Position numbers and translations under genes: made by a program
The notes under the pieces: generated by a model
Databases searched by the model: none
The model's input: only the letters and a program-made list of their open reading frames with translations
Told to the model about the DNA's origin: nothing
Origin: Amycolatopsis sp. FBCC-B4732
Lineage (GTDB): Bacteria > Actinomycetota > Actinomycetes > Mycobacteriales > Pseudonocardiaceae
Length of the DNA stretch: 64,000 nt
Reading direction: 5' to 3'
Assembly (NCBI RefSeq): GCF_023008405.1
Contig: NZ_CP095376.1
Span: 7,234,501-7,298,500 of the forward strand
In this document: one piece after another, positions 16,570 to 25,083 of the stretch
Layout of the letters: the number at the start of each line of letters is the position of its first letter
How positions within the stretch are numbered: position 1 is the stretch's first letter

Positions 16570-17346
16570 ATGAACGTCTTGTGGGTTTTCGCGCACCCCG
16601 AGCCGCGCTCGCTGAGCGGGGCCCTCCGCGACGACGGGCTCCGCACGCTGCGGGCGCTCGGGCACGACATGCGGGAGTCGGACCTCTACGCGATGAAGTG
16701 GAACCCGGTGGTCGACGCCGCCGACTTCGGGGCCGAGGCCGGGGACGGGCGGCTGGTCGTCGGGGCGACGTCGGCCCGGGCGCACGCGCGGGGCCAGCTG
16801 AGCCCGGACATCGTCGCGGAGCAGGAAAAACTGGACTGGGCGGACGCGGTCGTCGTGCAGTTCCCGCTCTGGTGGTACGGCCTGCCGGCGATCCTGAAGG
16901 GCTGGTTCGACCGCGTTTTCGTCAAGGGCTTCGGGTACGGCGTCCGCGGCGCGGACGGCCGGACGCTGCGCTACGGCGAGGGCCGGCTCGCGGGCAAGCG
17001 CGCGGTGGTGGTGCTCACCGCGGGTGCCCGCGAACCGGCCATGGGGCCGCGCGGGGTGAACGGCGCGCTGGCCGACGTCCTGTTCCCGCTGCACCACGGG
17101 ACGCTGTTCTACGCCGGGATGTCGGTGCTGCCGCCGGTCGCGGTCCACGGCGCCGACCGGGTGTCCGGCGAGGAGTTCGCCGCCGCCCGCGAGCTACTGC
17201 GGACGCGCCTGAGCACGCTGGAAACGGCCGAGCCGATCCCGTTCCGCACCCAGAACGGCGGCGACTACGACGACGACCTCGTCCTGCGCCCCGACCGCGC
17301 GCCGGGCGCGGAAGGGCTCGCCGTGCACGTCAAGCGGGCAGGGTGA
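16570..17346 (+). CDS. NAD(P)H dehydrogenase (quinone)-like flavodoxin-fold protein
   Basis: The 258-residue protein has the NQO1/MdaB-type flavodoxin fold: [17 protein letters not shown] at the start, [21 protein letters not shown] (FMN and quinone site) and the later GAREPAMGP region. It would carry out two-electron reduction of quinones or other electrophiles using FAD/FMN. The ATG is set by a GAGG site at 16564. The divergent DJ-1/AraC regulator is the probable control gene, a stress/electrophile-response arrangement. Confidence 0.88.
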   Translation: MNVLWVFAHPEPRSLSGALRDDGLRTLRALGHDMRESDLYAMKWNPVVDAADFGAEAGDGRLVVGATSARAHARGQLSPDIVAEQEKLDWADAVVVQFPLWWYGLPAILKGWFDRVFVKGFGYGVRGADGRTLRYGEGRLAGKRAVVVLTAGAREPAMGPRGVNGALADVLFPLHHGTLFYAGMSVLPPVAVHGADRVSGEEFAAARELLRTRLSTLETAEPIPFRTQNGGDYDDDLVLRPDRAPGAEGLAVHVKRAG

Positions 17347-18079
17347 GGCGCTGGCCGAGACCGCCGTCGACGGGGAGGTCGGCGCCGGTGGTGAACGTCG
17401 CCTCGAAGGCCAGGAACAGCACCGCCGCCGCCACTTCCGCCGAAGTCGCGTGGCGCTTCAACGGCGTGATCTCGTCGCCGGCCGTCTTGAACTGCGCCAG
17501 CACTTCGGCCGGGACGCCGGTGACGCCCATCGTCGGCGTGTCCGTGTAGCCCGGGCTGACCACGTTGACCCGGATCCCGCGCGGCGCCAGCTCGGCCGCG
17601 TACGTGCGCGCGAACGACCGCACCGCCGACTTCGCCGCCGAGTACAGGCCCATCCCGGCGATCCCGGCGCCGGCCGCGACCGACGTCGTGAAGACGAACG
17701 AACCACCGGCGCGCACCAGCGGAGCCAGCTTCTGCGCCGTGAAGTACGCGCCCTTGGTGTTGACGTCGAAGGTGCGGTCGTACACCTCGGGCGTCGCCGA
17801 CTCGTACGGCGTCAGCGTCGAAAAGCCGACGTTGACGAACACCAGGTCCACGTCGCCGAGCGTCGAAGCGGCGACCGCGCCGAGCTCGTCGACGTCGGTC
17901 AGGCGGGCCGCGTCCGACGACAGCAGGTGCGCCTTGCCCGGCAGCTTCCCCGCCAGCGGCGAAACGTCGCGGCCGGTCAGCAGCACCTCCGCGCCGCCGT
18001 CGAGCAGGGCGCGCACCACCGCGAGGCCCATGCCGTGCGTGCCGCCGGTGACGACGGCCTTCTTGCCCAGGTACTTCAC
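17330..18079 (-). CDS. Short-chain dehydrogenase/reductase
   Basis: The 249-residue classical SDR has the GGTHGMG cofactor motif, the NVG variant of the NAG motif, Ser in FTTSVA, the YSAAK catalytic pair, and SPGYTDTP after the active site. The substrate is unknown. Its GTG overlaps the stop of the imine-reductase gene (GTGA), and a GGAG site lies 5 nt before it, so the two make one operon. The end overlaps the convergent quinone-reductase gene by 17 bp. Confidence 0.9.
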   Translation of the reverse strand: MKYLGKKAVVTGGTHGMGLAVVRALLDGGAEVLLTGRDVSPLAGKLPGKAHLLSSDAARLTDVDELGAVAASTLGDVDLVFVNVGFSTLTPYESATPEVYDRTFDVNTKGAYFTAQKLAPLVRAGGSFVFTTSVAAGAGIAGMGLYSAAKSAVRSFARTYAAELAPRGIRVNVVSPGYTDTPTMGVTGVPAEVLAQFKTAGDEITPLKRHATSAEVAAAVLFLAFEATFTTGADLPVDGGLGQRLTLPA

Positions 18080-18942
18080 CGGATCTCCTCGATGACGCTC
18101 GCGATCGCGTGCGCGCCGTGGCCCGCCGCCACCGCGCGGTCGAACAACGCCCGCAACGCCGCGGGCACCTCCGTGCCGATCCCTTGCGAACGGCTCGTCT
18201 CGACGAGCAGGCCGAGACCGGCCGCGTTGATGTCCAGCGCGGACACGTCGGTCTCGTAGTCGCCGCTGGCCACCTGCGCGCCGATGCCGGTCAGGAACCC
18301 GCCGACCGACGACAGCCAGTCCAGGGCCATCGGCGTGAACTGCGCCGGCGTGACGCCTTCGGTGCCGACGAGGGCGAGCGCGTGCAGGTAGCCACCCATC
18401 GCCGACCACATCACCCCGAGCAGCGCCAGGTCGTACAGCGCCGCCAGCCCGGCGTCCTCGCCGAGGAACACCGGTTCGCCCAGGACTTCCAGCACATCCC
18501 GCTGAGCCGCGAACGCCGCTTCCGAGCCGCTGTAGAGGATCCGCGCGCCCGGCGTCCCGATGCCCTGGGGCACCGCCATGATGACGCCGTCCACGTAGTC
18601 GATGCCCTCCGACGCCGCCCACTTCGCGACGCCGCGGGCCTGTTCGGGCGTCCCGGACGTCAAGTTCACCAATGTCCGGCCCCGCAACGCGGCCGCGTCG
18701 AGCACCGGCTGCTGGGTGTCGTATGTGGACAGACAGCTGACGACGACGTCCGCCGCCGCAGCCTCGGCCGGGGTGGCCGCCAACCGGGCGCCGCGGTCGA
18801 GCAACGGCCCCGCCTTGAGCGGCGACCGGTTCCATACCGAGACATCGTGTCCCGCCCCCACGAGCGCGCCGGCGAGGGCGGACCCCATCCGCCCCAGGCC
18901 GAGCACGCCCACCTGTTTCTTGCTTTCTCCCATGGGTTCCAT
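18076..18942 (-). CDS. Imine reductase-like NADPH oxidoreductase (6-phosphogluconate dehydrogenase fold)
   Basis: The 288-residue protein has the N-terminal Rossmann motif [10 protein letters not shown] and the NRS phosphate-binding loop of NADPH users. It also has [12 protein letters not shown] and [14 protein letters not shown], which are hallmarks of the imine reductase family. The position of the catalytic Asp/Tyr is Asp171 in [11 protein letters not shown], the Asp type. A C-terminal helical dimer domain follows. The natural substrate of these enzymes is usually unknown; they reduce cyclic imines. It is coupled to the SDR downstream and divergent from an HxlR regulator. Confidence 0.85.
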   Translation of the reverse strand: MEPMGESKKQVGVLGLGRMGSALAGALVGAGHDVSVWNRSPLKAGPLLDRGARLAATPAEAAAADVVVSCLSTYDTQQPVLDAAALRGRTLVNLTSGTPEQARGVAKWAASEGIDYVDGVIMAVPQGIGTPGARILYSGSEAAFAAQRDVLEVLGEPVFLGEDAGLAALYDLALLGVMWSAMGGYLHALALVGTEGVTPAQFTPMALDWLSSVGGFLTGIGAQVASGDYETDVSALDINAAGLGLLVETSRSQGIGTEVPAALRALFDRAVAAGHGAHAIASVIEEIR

Positions 18943-18970
18943 GCTGCGGGCAGCGCTTTACACTGGACAA

Positions 18971-18993
18971 GTACCGACTAATAAGTCAGGTAC
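18971..18993. promoter_or_regulatory. HxlR-type operator between the imine reductase and hxlR genes
   Basis: GTACCGACT and AGTCAGGTAC form a near-perfect dyad around an AATA centre (one extra base in the right arm). GTAC-containing dyads are typical of HxlR-family sites. It lies in the 74-bp divergent region. Confidence 0.6.
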
Positions 18994-19016
18994 CCACCAA
19001 AACGTAAGGATCCTGC

Positions 19017-19382
19017 ATGCAGGCTCGAACGTACCGCTGCGGACTGGACGCGGCCGTGGACGTGATCGGCGGACGCTGGAAGGCCCTGATCCTGTGGGCG
19101 CTGCACGCCGAGCCGCTGCGGTTCGGCGAGCTGAAGCGGAAAGTCAGCGGGATCAGCGAGAAGATGCTCATCCAGGCGCTGCGGGAGCTGGAGGCGGACG
19201 AGGTGGTGCACCGCGAGGTGTTCCACGAGATCCCGCCGAAGGTCGAGTACTCGCTGACCGAGCTGGGTCAGCGGCTGAACACCGCGTTGCTGCCGCTGGG
19301 CGACTGGGGCGAGGAGAACATGGCCGGCATCGCGAAGCGCCGCGGCGTCACACCGGCGCCCCCGCATACCGCTTCAGCGTGA
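19017..19382 (+). CDS. HxlR-family transcriptional regulator
   Basis: The 121-residue winged-helix protein begins with TYRCGLDAAVDVIGGRWKALILW. It has the conserved N-terminal Cys (residue 8) that senses thiol-reactive or redox signals in many HxlR proteins. FGELKRKVSGISEKMLIQALREL is the DNA-binding part. It likely represses the divergent imine reductase-SDR operon through the dyad at 18971. The end overlaps a decayed gene on the other strand. Confidence 0.9.
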   Translation: MQARTYRCGLDAAVDVIGGRWKALILWALHAEPLRFGELKRKVSGISEKMLIQALRELEADEVVHREVFHEIPPKVEYSLTELGQRLNTALLPLGDWGEENMAGIAKRRGVTPAPPHTASA

Positions 19383-19668
19383 TCGCGTTGCCCGCCTTGA
19401 GCGGCAGCTCCTCGATCAGCTTGCGCCACGGCAGGTACGGCAGCAGCCGGTAGTTCAGGTTGCGGAACTTCAGCCACGCGCGCGTCGGCGGGACGAACCA
19501 CTTCCCGTTGCCCTCGGCCAGTTTCCGGCACGCGTCGATGACCGCCGGGCTCGTCCCCATCCCCGAAAGCGCGCGGGCGCAGCAGGCGGCGGCGCCGACC
19601 AGCGCGACTCGCAGCCGGATCTCGACGACGACGGGAGCGACGTGGCCCGGGCCGTCGGCACGGTGCAC
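19348..19668 (-). pseudogene. C-terminal remnant of an FAD-dependent monooxygenase
   Basis: The last ~75 codons read like the end of a PHBH-type FAD monooxygenase (KLAEGNGKWFVPPTR, NLNYRLLPYLPW, LPLKAGNAITL). Just before this the FAD-binding GD motif is decayed: RVALVGAAACCARALSGMGTS where the family has LVGDAAYCASPLSGMGTS. About 35 residues normally found between SGMGTS and the RKLAEGN segment are missing. No N-terminal half, FAD GxGxxG motif or start site is present upstream to 19820. It is best read as a relic. Confidence 0.6.
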
Positions 19669-19819
19669 CAGGCCTGCTCCCAGGCGTGCTGCTCCAGTGG
19701 CTGATCGACCCGGACCACGCGCCGCCGGGCGCCGGCGTGATCTGCGGCCCGCACCGGATCACGCAGGCCGTCCTCGGCCGACCAGGAGCGCCCGAAGGAC
19801 ACGTCGGGGCGCTTGAGGC

Positions 19820-20383
19820 TCAGGCGGTGACCAGGTCCGCGCCGGTGAAGAACGCCGGCGCGGCCGCCATCGCGGCGTCGTCCAGCAGCACGTCGCCGGG
19901 GCGACTGCCGTTGCCCAGCAGCACCCCGCCCCAGTTCATGCCCAGGTACTCCGCGCAGAGTTCGAGCGTGCCGATCAGCGGCTGGGCCTCGCGCGCGGTT
20001 TCGCTCAGCACGCTGACGCCCCACAACGACTTCCCGCGCATCCGCGGCTTGAACTCCACCGGCAGGCGCATCCAGCCGGACCAGTAGTCGAGGTAGAGCT
20101 TCACGCTCGCCGCGACCGAGTACCAGTACACCGGCGACACGACCACGATGTCGGTCGCGGCGAAGGTCGCGTCCATCAGCAGCTGCTCGTTCTCGCCCGG
20201 CTCGGGGTGCGAACCGGCGCCGTGGCGGCGGTCTTCGAACGGCGGCAGCGGCACCTCCGGCAGCCGGATCCAGCGTTGCTCGACGTCCGGCGGCAGGGCC
20301 TTCGCCGCCCGCCGGGCCAGCATCTCCGTGTTGCCGCCGGCCCGCGCGGCGCCCACCAGGAACAGGAAGCTGCGGTCGCTCAT
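19820..20383 (-). CDS. NADPH-dependent FMN reductase / flavodoxin-like protein
   Basis: The 187-residue flavodoxin fold has LVGAARAGGNTEMLARRAA (phosphate loop), SPVYWYSVAASVKLYLDYWSG, and a C-terminal GNGSRPGDVLLDD stretch. It probably reduces FMN, quinones or other acceptors using NAD(P)H. It is divergent from a MarR gene at 79 bp spacing with an AT-rich dyad between them, so MarR control is expected. Confidence 0.82.
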   Translation of the reverse strand: MSDRSFLFLVGAARAGGNTEMLARRAAKALPPDVEQRWIRLPEVPLPPFEDRRHGAGSHPEPGENEQLLMDATFAATDIVVVSPVYWYSVAASVKLYLDYWSGWMRLPVEFKPRMRGKSLWGVSVLSETAREAQPLIGTLELCAEYLGMNWGGVLLGNGSRPGDVLLDDAAMAAAPAFFTGADLVTA

Positions 20384-20399
20384 GTCCGAACCCCTCCAG

Positions 20400-20419
20400 T
20401 TATTTGCATGTACATATAA
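20400..20419. promoter_or_regulatory. Imperfect AT-rich palindrome, probable MarR operator
   Basis: TTATTTGCATGTACATATAA is palindromic at 14 of 20 positions, in the divergent promoter region of the FMN reductase and marR. The half-site TTATNTG recurs before the gene at 20911, on the other side of marR. Confidence 0.5.
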
Positions 20420-20462
20420 AGACTGCCCATGGACTATCCTGGCGTCAAGAGGAGGGCGGGAA

Positions 20463-20879
20463 ATGACCGTCGACGAACAGTCCTGGGGCCGCATGCTCGT
20501 GCTGCACGCCCGGATCGAGCAGGACCTCGCCAAGGCCCTGCAGCGGCGCCACGGACTCGGCCTGTCCGAGTACCGCGCGCTCGGCAAGCTGGTCGCCGGA
20601 CCGCGCGGCGGCCTGCGGATGCAGGAGCTGGCCGACGCGATCGGGCTCAACCAGAGCTCGGTCAGCCGGATGTGCGCCCGGCTCGAGGACGCCGGCCTGA
20701 CCATCCGCGATCTGTGCGAGGACGACCGCCGCGGCGTCTACTCGGTGATCACCGACGCCGGCCGCAAGCGCTACTCCGAAACCGAGCCGACGTACTGCGC
20801 GGTGCTGCGGACGGCGCTCGACAAGGCCGCGAGCGACCCGGAGCTCGCCGGCGCGGTGGCCGCCGTCCGCGGCGCTTGA
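20463..20879 (+). CDS. MarR-family transcriptional regulator
   Basis: The 138-residue protein has the MarR winged helix (GGLRMQELADAIGLNQSSVSRMCARLEDAGL, then a wing with CEDDRRGVYSVITDAG). An AAGAGGAGGG ribosome site precedes the ATG. It is flanked by the divergent FMN reductase and a downstream SRPBCC gene. Both promoter regions carry TTAT(A/T)TGC elements it may bind. The ligand is unknown. Confidence 0.88.
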   Translation: MTVDEQSWGRMLVLHARIEQDLAKALQRRHGLGLSEYRALGKLVAGPRGGLRMQELADAIGLNQSSVSRMCARLEDAGLTIRDLCEDDRRGVYSVITDAGRKRYSETEPTYCAVLRTALDKAASDPELAGAVAAVRGA

Positions 20880-20882
20880 CCC

Positions 20883-20906
20883 TTATATGCCTCGGTGGTT
20901 ATATGC
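20883..20906 (+). promoter_or_regulatory. Direct repeat TTATATGC before the SRPBCC gene
   Basis: TTATATGC occurs at 20883-20890 and again at 20899-20906 (16 bp apart) immediately upstream of the ATG at 20911. The same core is in the marR divergent promoter, so one regulator may act at both sites. Confidence 0.45.
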
Positions 20907-20910
20907 AGGC

Positions 20911-21702
20911 ATGCCCGCGAAACTGCTGACCGACGAGGACCGCCCCGCCCTCCGGCTGGAACGCCGGCTGAAGCACGCGCCCGAGCAGGTCTGGCGCGCC
21001 ATCACGGACCCGGCCGAACTCGAGCACTGGTTCCCGGCGAAGGTCGACGTCGAACTGCGTGCCGGCGGCGCGATCCGGTTCACCTTCCCCGGCGAGGACA
21101 CCTCGACGACCGGCCGGGTCGTCACCGCCGACCCGCCGCGCGAGTTCACCTTCGTCTGGAACGACGACACCCTGCGCTGGCTCATCACCCCGGACGGCGA
21201 CGGCAGCCTCCTGGTGTTCACGCACACCTTCGGCCGCGGCGAACCGGCGATCGCGAAGCTCGCCGCCGGCCGCACCGCCGCCGGCTGGGACAGCTGCCTC
21301 GAAGCGCTCGACGCGCGGCTGTCCGGCCGCGAAGCCGGGCAGCCGGCGGACTGGCACGCCCGGATGGCGTCCTATGTGGACGAATTCGGCCTCGGCGACG
21401 GCGAAGTCCTCGCCGACGGCACCATCCGCTTCCGCCGCGACCTCGTCTGGAAGCCGGTCGGCGAGGTCCGGGCGCTGCTGCCGGACGAGCCCGGCTGGCA
21501 CGTGCACCAGGATCCCCTCGACGGCACCCGCGTCGAACTCACCGAGCCACCGGAAGCCGACGTCCCCGCCCAGCTGGCCCGGCGGCACGAGCAGCTCGAC
21601 AAGCTGTTCGCCGCCACCCACGGCGTCACCCTGCCGGACTGGGCACCTGACCGCGTCGAAGCCGTACGCAAGCACTACGCGGAGCGTCCGACCCAGGGTT
21701 GA
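20911..21702 (+). CDS. SRPBCC/AHSA1-like domain protein
   Basis: The 263-residue protein has an N-terminal AHSA1/START-like domain (LRLERRLKHAPEQVWRAITDPAELEHWFPA, then GRVVTADPPREFTFVW and the C-terminal helix GWDSCLEALDARL). A ~110-residue extension ends in a charged helix. Such proteins bind small hydrophobic ligands and are common next to MarR or ArsR regulators. It is followed by a two-component pair on the same strand with 34 bp spacing. Confidence 0.82.
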   Translation: MPAKLLTDEDRPALRLERRLKHAPEQVWRAITDPAELEHWFPAKVDVELRAGGAIRFTFPGEDTSTTGRVVTADPPREFTFVWNDDTLRWLITPDGDGSLLVFTHTFGRGEPAIAKLAAGRTAAGWDSCLEALDARLSGREAGQPADWHARMASYVDEFGLGDGEVLADGTIRFRRDLVWKPVGEVRALLPDEPGWHVHQDPLDGTRVELTEPPEADVPAQLARRHEQLDKLFAATHGVTLPDWAPDRVEAVRKHYAERPTQG

Positions 21703-21736
21703 CGCGCCCCACCGGGGTCCGCATTACGTTCGGTGC

Positions 21737-22840
21737 ATGCGCATCCGCGTGGTTATCGACGTGCTGGCGGTCCTCGTCCTGGCGATCGGCGCCGGCGGCA
21801 ACCTCGCCGCCGGCGCGTGGACGCTGCCGCTGTGGCTGCCCGCCTGGCTCGGCTGGACGATCCTGCTGACGGGCGTCACCCCGATCCTGCTGCGGCGCTG
21901 GTGGCCACGGCCCGCGTACATCCTTTCCCTGGTGCTGACCGCGGCGGCGATCCCGATCGGCGGGCCGGTGCTGGCGGTCGCCGTGGTGGCCGCCGGCTGC
22001 GCGCTGTACACGTTCGTCGTGCGCCGCGGCAGCCGCGCGTCGCGGGTCGGCTTCGCGGCCGGGCTGCTCGGGATCGGCCTGCTCGGCGTCGTGCTGCCGA
22101 ACCCGAGCACCGCGACGACGGTGAACTTCGGGGCCTCGGCGCTGATCGTCGGGTTCGCGCTCGGCATCGCCGTCCACGGCCGCCGCGAATACGCCGCGAT
22201 CGAGCGGGAAAACCACGCGCGGGAAGCGGTTTCCGCGGAACGGCTGCGGATCGCGCGGGAGATGCACGACGTCGTCGCGCACAGCATGAGCCTGATCGCG
22301 GTGAAGGCGGCGGTCGGCAACCACGTCGCCCTCGAACAGCCCGACCAGGCGCGGGAAGCGTTGCGCGTCATCGAAGACACGAGCCGCGAGACGCTGGCCG
22401 AACTGCGGCGCATGCTGGGCGTGCTGCGCGACGGCACGGGCGTCCCGGCCCTGGCGCCCGCCCCGACGCTCGACGACCTGCGCACGCTCGCCGACCGCGC
22501 GCAGCTGACCGGCCTGGCGGTCGACCTGACTGTCCAGGGCCTCGACGAACTGCCGGGCGGCGTCGGCCAGTCGGTGTACCGGATCGTGCAGGAGGCGCTG
22601 ACCAACGTGGTCAAGCACGCGGCCGCGACGACGTGCCGGATCCGCGTCACGGGCGGCGAGGGCGAAGTCGGCATCGAGGTCCACGACGACGGCCGCGGTG
22701 GCGACGTCGTCCCCGGCCACGGCCTGATCGGGATGCGCGAACGCGTCGCGGTCTACGACGGGGAGTTCTCGGCAGCGCCTTCCGACGACGGCTTCCGCGT
22801 GTTCGCGCGGCTGCCCTACGAAGCGGCGGTGGGCCGATGA
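21737..22840 (+). CDS. NarL-group sensor histidine kinase
   Basis: The 367-residue protein has four or five membrane helices in the first ~150 residues. The HisKA_3 motif EMHDVVAHSMSLIAVKA carries the phospho-acceptor His, and a HATPase_c domain follows (VQEALTNVVKHA, VHDDGRGGD, HGLIGMRERV). It closely parallels the broken kinase at 7.4-8.5 kb but is intact. The ATG lies 6 nt after TACGTT, a likely leaderless start. It overlaps its regulator by ATGA. Confidence 0.92.
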   Translation: MRIRVVIDVLAVLVLAIGAGGNLAAGAWTLPLWLPAWLGWTILLTGVTPILLRRWWPRPAYILSLVLTAAAIPIGGPVLAVAVVAAGCALYTFVVRRGSRASRVGFAAGLLGIGLLGVVLPNPSTATTVNFGASALIVGFALGIAVHGRREYAAIERENHAREAVSAERLRIAREMHDVVAHSMSLIAVKAAVGNHVALEQPDQAREALRVIEDTSRETLAELRRMLGVLRDGTGVPALAPAPTLDDLRTLADRAQLTGLAVDLTVQGLDELPGGVGQSVYRIVQEALTNVVKHAAATTCRIRVTGGEGEVGIEVHDDGRGGDVVPGHGLIGMRERVAVYDGEFSAAPSDDGFRVFARLPYEAAVGR

Positions 22841-23484
22841 CCCGCGTCCTGATCGCCGACGACCAGGCGTTGCTGCGCGGCAGCTTCCGGGTCCTGGTGG
22901 AGAGCGCCCCGGGCCTGGAGGTGGTCGGCGAGGCGTCCGACGGCGTCGAGGCGATCGCGCTGACGCGGCGCGAGAAGCCGGACGTCGTGCTGATGGACGT
23001 GCGCATGCCGTCGATGGACGGGATCGAGGCCACCCGGCGGATCTGCGCGGAGACCGACGTCCGCGTCCTGATGCTGACGACGTTCGACCTCGACGAGTAC
23101 GTGTACGCGGCCCTGCGCGCGGGCGCGAGCGGCTTCCTGCTGAAGGACACCCGCCCGGCGGACCTGCTGGCGGCGATCGAGGTGGTGGCGTCCGGGGACG
23201 CGCTGCTGGCCCCCTCGGTGACCCGCCGCCTGGTCGCGGAATTCGCGAGGCTGCCGACGGGCCCGGTGACGCGGCTGGACGGCGTGACGGTGCGGGAGCA
23301 GGAGGTGCTGACGCTGATCGCGCGCGGGTTGTCGAACGACGAGATCGCGGCGCGCCTGCACCTGGGAATCGCGACGGTGAAGACCCACATCGGGCGGCTG
23401 CTGCACAAATTGGCGGCACGGGACCGGGCGCAACTGGTGATCGCGGCTTATGAATCGGGCTTGATCCGGCCGTCGGCGCAGTAA
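22837..23484 (+). CDS. NarL/LuxR-family response regulator
   Basis: The 215-residue protein has a receiver domain (LIADDQALLRGSFR, VVLMDVRMPSMDG, LLKDTRP with the conserved Lys) and a LuxR helix-turn-helix (TVREQEVLTLIARGLSNDEIAARL, ATVKTHIGRLLHKL). It is coupled to the upstream kinase by a 4-nt overlap. Typical targets of such pairs are adjacent transporters, but none is next door here. Confidence 0.93.
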   Translation: MTRVLIADDQALLRGSFRVLVESAPGLEVVGEASDGVEAIALTRREKPDVVLMDVRMPSMDGIEATRRICAETDVRVLMLTTFDLDEYVYAALRAGASGFLLKDTRPADLLAAIEVVASGDALLAPSVTRRLVAEFARLPTGPVTRLDGVTVREQEVLTLIARGLSNDEIAARLHLGIATVKTHIGRLLHKLAARDRAQLVIAAYESGLIRPSAQ

Positions 23485-23570
23485 CAGTTCAGGCATCAGC
23501 GGCGCGTGTACGGTAACCGCGATCGAGCCGCGGGCGACTCACCGGCACACGAGATTTCGAGGTGCCGGTC

Positions 23571-24296
23571 ATGAACAGTCCACCGAACAACGAAAAACTG
23601 CGGAACTCCATCACCAAAACCTACCTCGCGCTGCGCTGGGGAATGGTCGGGATCGGCCTCGTCCTGCCCTTTTTCCTGCTGGTCGTCGACCAGTGGGTCA
23701 CCACCGACCCGCTCCCGGATTCGATCAGCGGCTTCTACCACACCCCCTTGCGAGACGTGTTCGTCGGCGCTCTCGCCACGACCGGGGCTTTCCTGGTCCT
23801 CTACAAGATCTTCACCCCGCTCGAAAACTGGTTGCTGAACTTCGCGGGGATCAGCGTCGTCTTGGTGGCCATGCTGCCGTGCGCGGTGCCCGACGGCCTG
23901 CCGCCGGCCGACCACACCTTCCCGACCGCGCACAAGATCTGCGCGATCATCACCTTCGCCTGCCTCGGTGCGGTCGCGATGTTCTGCGCGAAAAAGTCGC
24001 TGGACGAGAGCATGCTCTCGAAAAAACAACTGACGATCTTCCGCGTGGTCTACCCGACGATCGGCGTGCTGATGGCCGCATTGCCCGGCGTGGTCGCCCT
24101 GTTCGACGCGGCAGGAATGGCCGATCTGTTCTGGGTCGAGTCCGCCGGGCTGTGGGTGTTCAGCGCCTACTGGGCCGCGAAAACGATCGAATTCGGGATC
24201 ACGGGCGCCGAAAAGAAAGCGATCACCGGCTCGGCGCGCCCGCTACCCGACCGCGCGGGTGAAGGGGGCGAAGCGCCGAGTCCGGTCGCCGGGTAA
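23571..24296 (+). CDS. Integral membrane protein of unknown function
   Basis: The 241-residue protein has about six membrane helices and a conserved-looking loop SISGFYHTPLRDVFVGAL between the first and second. I have seen this type annotated only as hypothetical or DUF998-like. The ATG is preferred over an upstream GTG because of a GAGG site. The last 54 bp overlap the convergent acetyltransferase gene. Confidence 0.7.
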   Translation: MNSPPNNEKLRNSITKTYLALRWGMVGIGLVLPFFLLVVDQWVTTDPLPDSISGFYHTPLRDVFVGALATTGAFLVLYKIFTPLENWLLNFAGISVVLVAMLPCAVPDGLPPADHTFPTAHKICAIITFACLGAVAMFCAKKSLDESMLSKKQLTIFRVVYPTIGVLMAALPGVVALFDAAGMADLFWVESAGLWVFSAYWAAKTIEFGITGAEKKAITGSARPLPDRAGEGGEAPSPVAG

Positions 24297-25028
24297 CGGG
24301 CGCCCGTCCAGCACGAGACGGGGTGCCGGCGGGCCGGGGACCAGCCCGCGCTCCCGCACCCACGCCGTGAGTGCCGGGAACCGGAAGTCCGGGTCCACCC
24401 GGACTTCCCCCGGCACCGTCCGCGCCGCGCCGCGGATCAGGGCCTTGGCCTGGTCCTCCGTCTCCGCCACCACCGGGCCGAGCACCGTCACGTGGCCGAG
24501 GTCCGTGCCGAACGTGAAACCGCCCTCGACGACGAACGGCGTCCCCAGGCTCTCCAGCAGCACCGTCCGGTCCACTCCGTGAGCCGCCCGGTCGAGCGGC
24601 AGCACGTCGGCCAAGGCACCGGGTGCCGCACCCGGTCCGCCGTCATCGACAAATCGACCTACGTGGCCTTGGCAGCCGCCGTCTTCGACGAAGCCCATCG
24701 ACTCGTACAGCGGGCGGCCGGACGTCGACGCGTGGAGCCACACCACCGCCTCGCCCGCCGCCGCGACCGCGTGCGCCGTGAGCGCGCGGCCCAGTCCCTG
24801 CCGCTCGTACCGCGGTGCGACCAGCACCATCGAGATCGACGCCACCGAGCCGAACGTCACCAGCGCCGCGGTCGCCGCCAGGCCGTCGCCGTCCGGGGCG
24901 GGCACGCCGAACACGCGCCCGACCTGGTGGAGCAGGGTCCACTTCGGCGGCTCGCGCGGCCACGAGCGGGATTCGGCCAGGTCGGAGCAGGTGGGCAGGT
25001 CGGCCGCGGCGAGGGTGCGGATGTCCAT
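24243..25028 (-). CDS. GNAT-family N-acetyltransferase with a C-terminal extension
   Basis: The 261-residue protein has a GNAT domain in the N-terminal half (VAPRYERQGLGRALTAHAV is the acetyl-CoA loop; LYESMGFVEDGG is the closing part). A ~120-residue C-terminal region follows, with a strand-rich pattern (FVVEGGFTFGTDLGHVTVLGPVV) that may be a second degenerate GNAT or ligand-binding domain. The substrate is unknown. It is divergent from the carboxylase beta-subunit gene at 25084. Confidence 0.82.
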   Translation of the reverse strand: MDIRTLAAADLPTCSDLAESRSWPREPPKWTLLHQVGRVFGVPAPDGDGLAATAALVTFGSVASISMVLVAPRYERQGLGRALTAHAVAAAGEAVVWLHASTSGRPLYESMGFVEDGGCQGHVGRFVDDGGPGAAPGALADVLPLDRAAHGVDRTVLLESLGTPFVVEGGFTFGTDLGHVTVLGPVVAETEDQAKALIRGAARTVPGEVRVDPDFRFPALTAWVRERGLVPGPPAPRLVLDGRPLPGDRTRRFAPFTRAVG

Positions 25029-25083
25029 GGACGTTGCCTACGCCACACGCGAAGTGACCGGCAAGTAGCTAAGCTCCCGTGGC

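Noticed and set aside
9343..21702. Secondary-metabolite cluster suggested by methyltransferase, SnoaL-like proteins, oxidoreductases and many regulators
   Set aside because: No polyketide synthase, NRPS, terpene cyclase or RiPP enzyme occurs. The genes are mostly in separate regulator/enzyme pairs.
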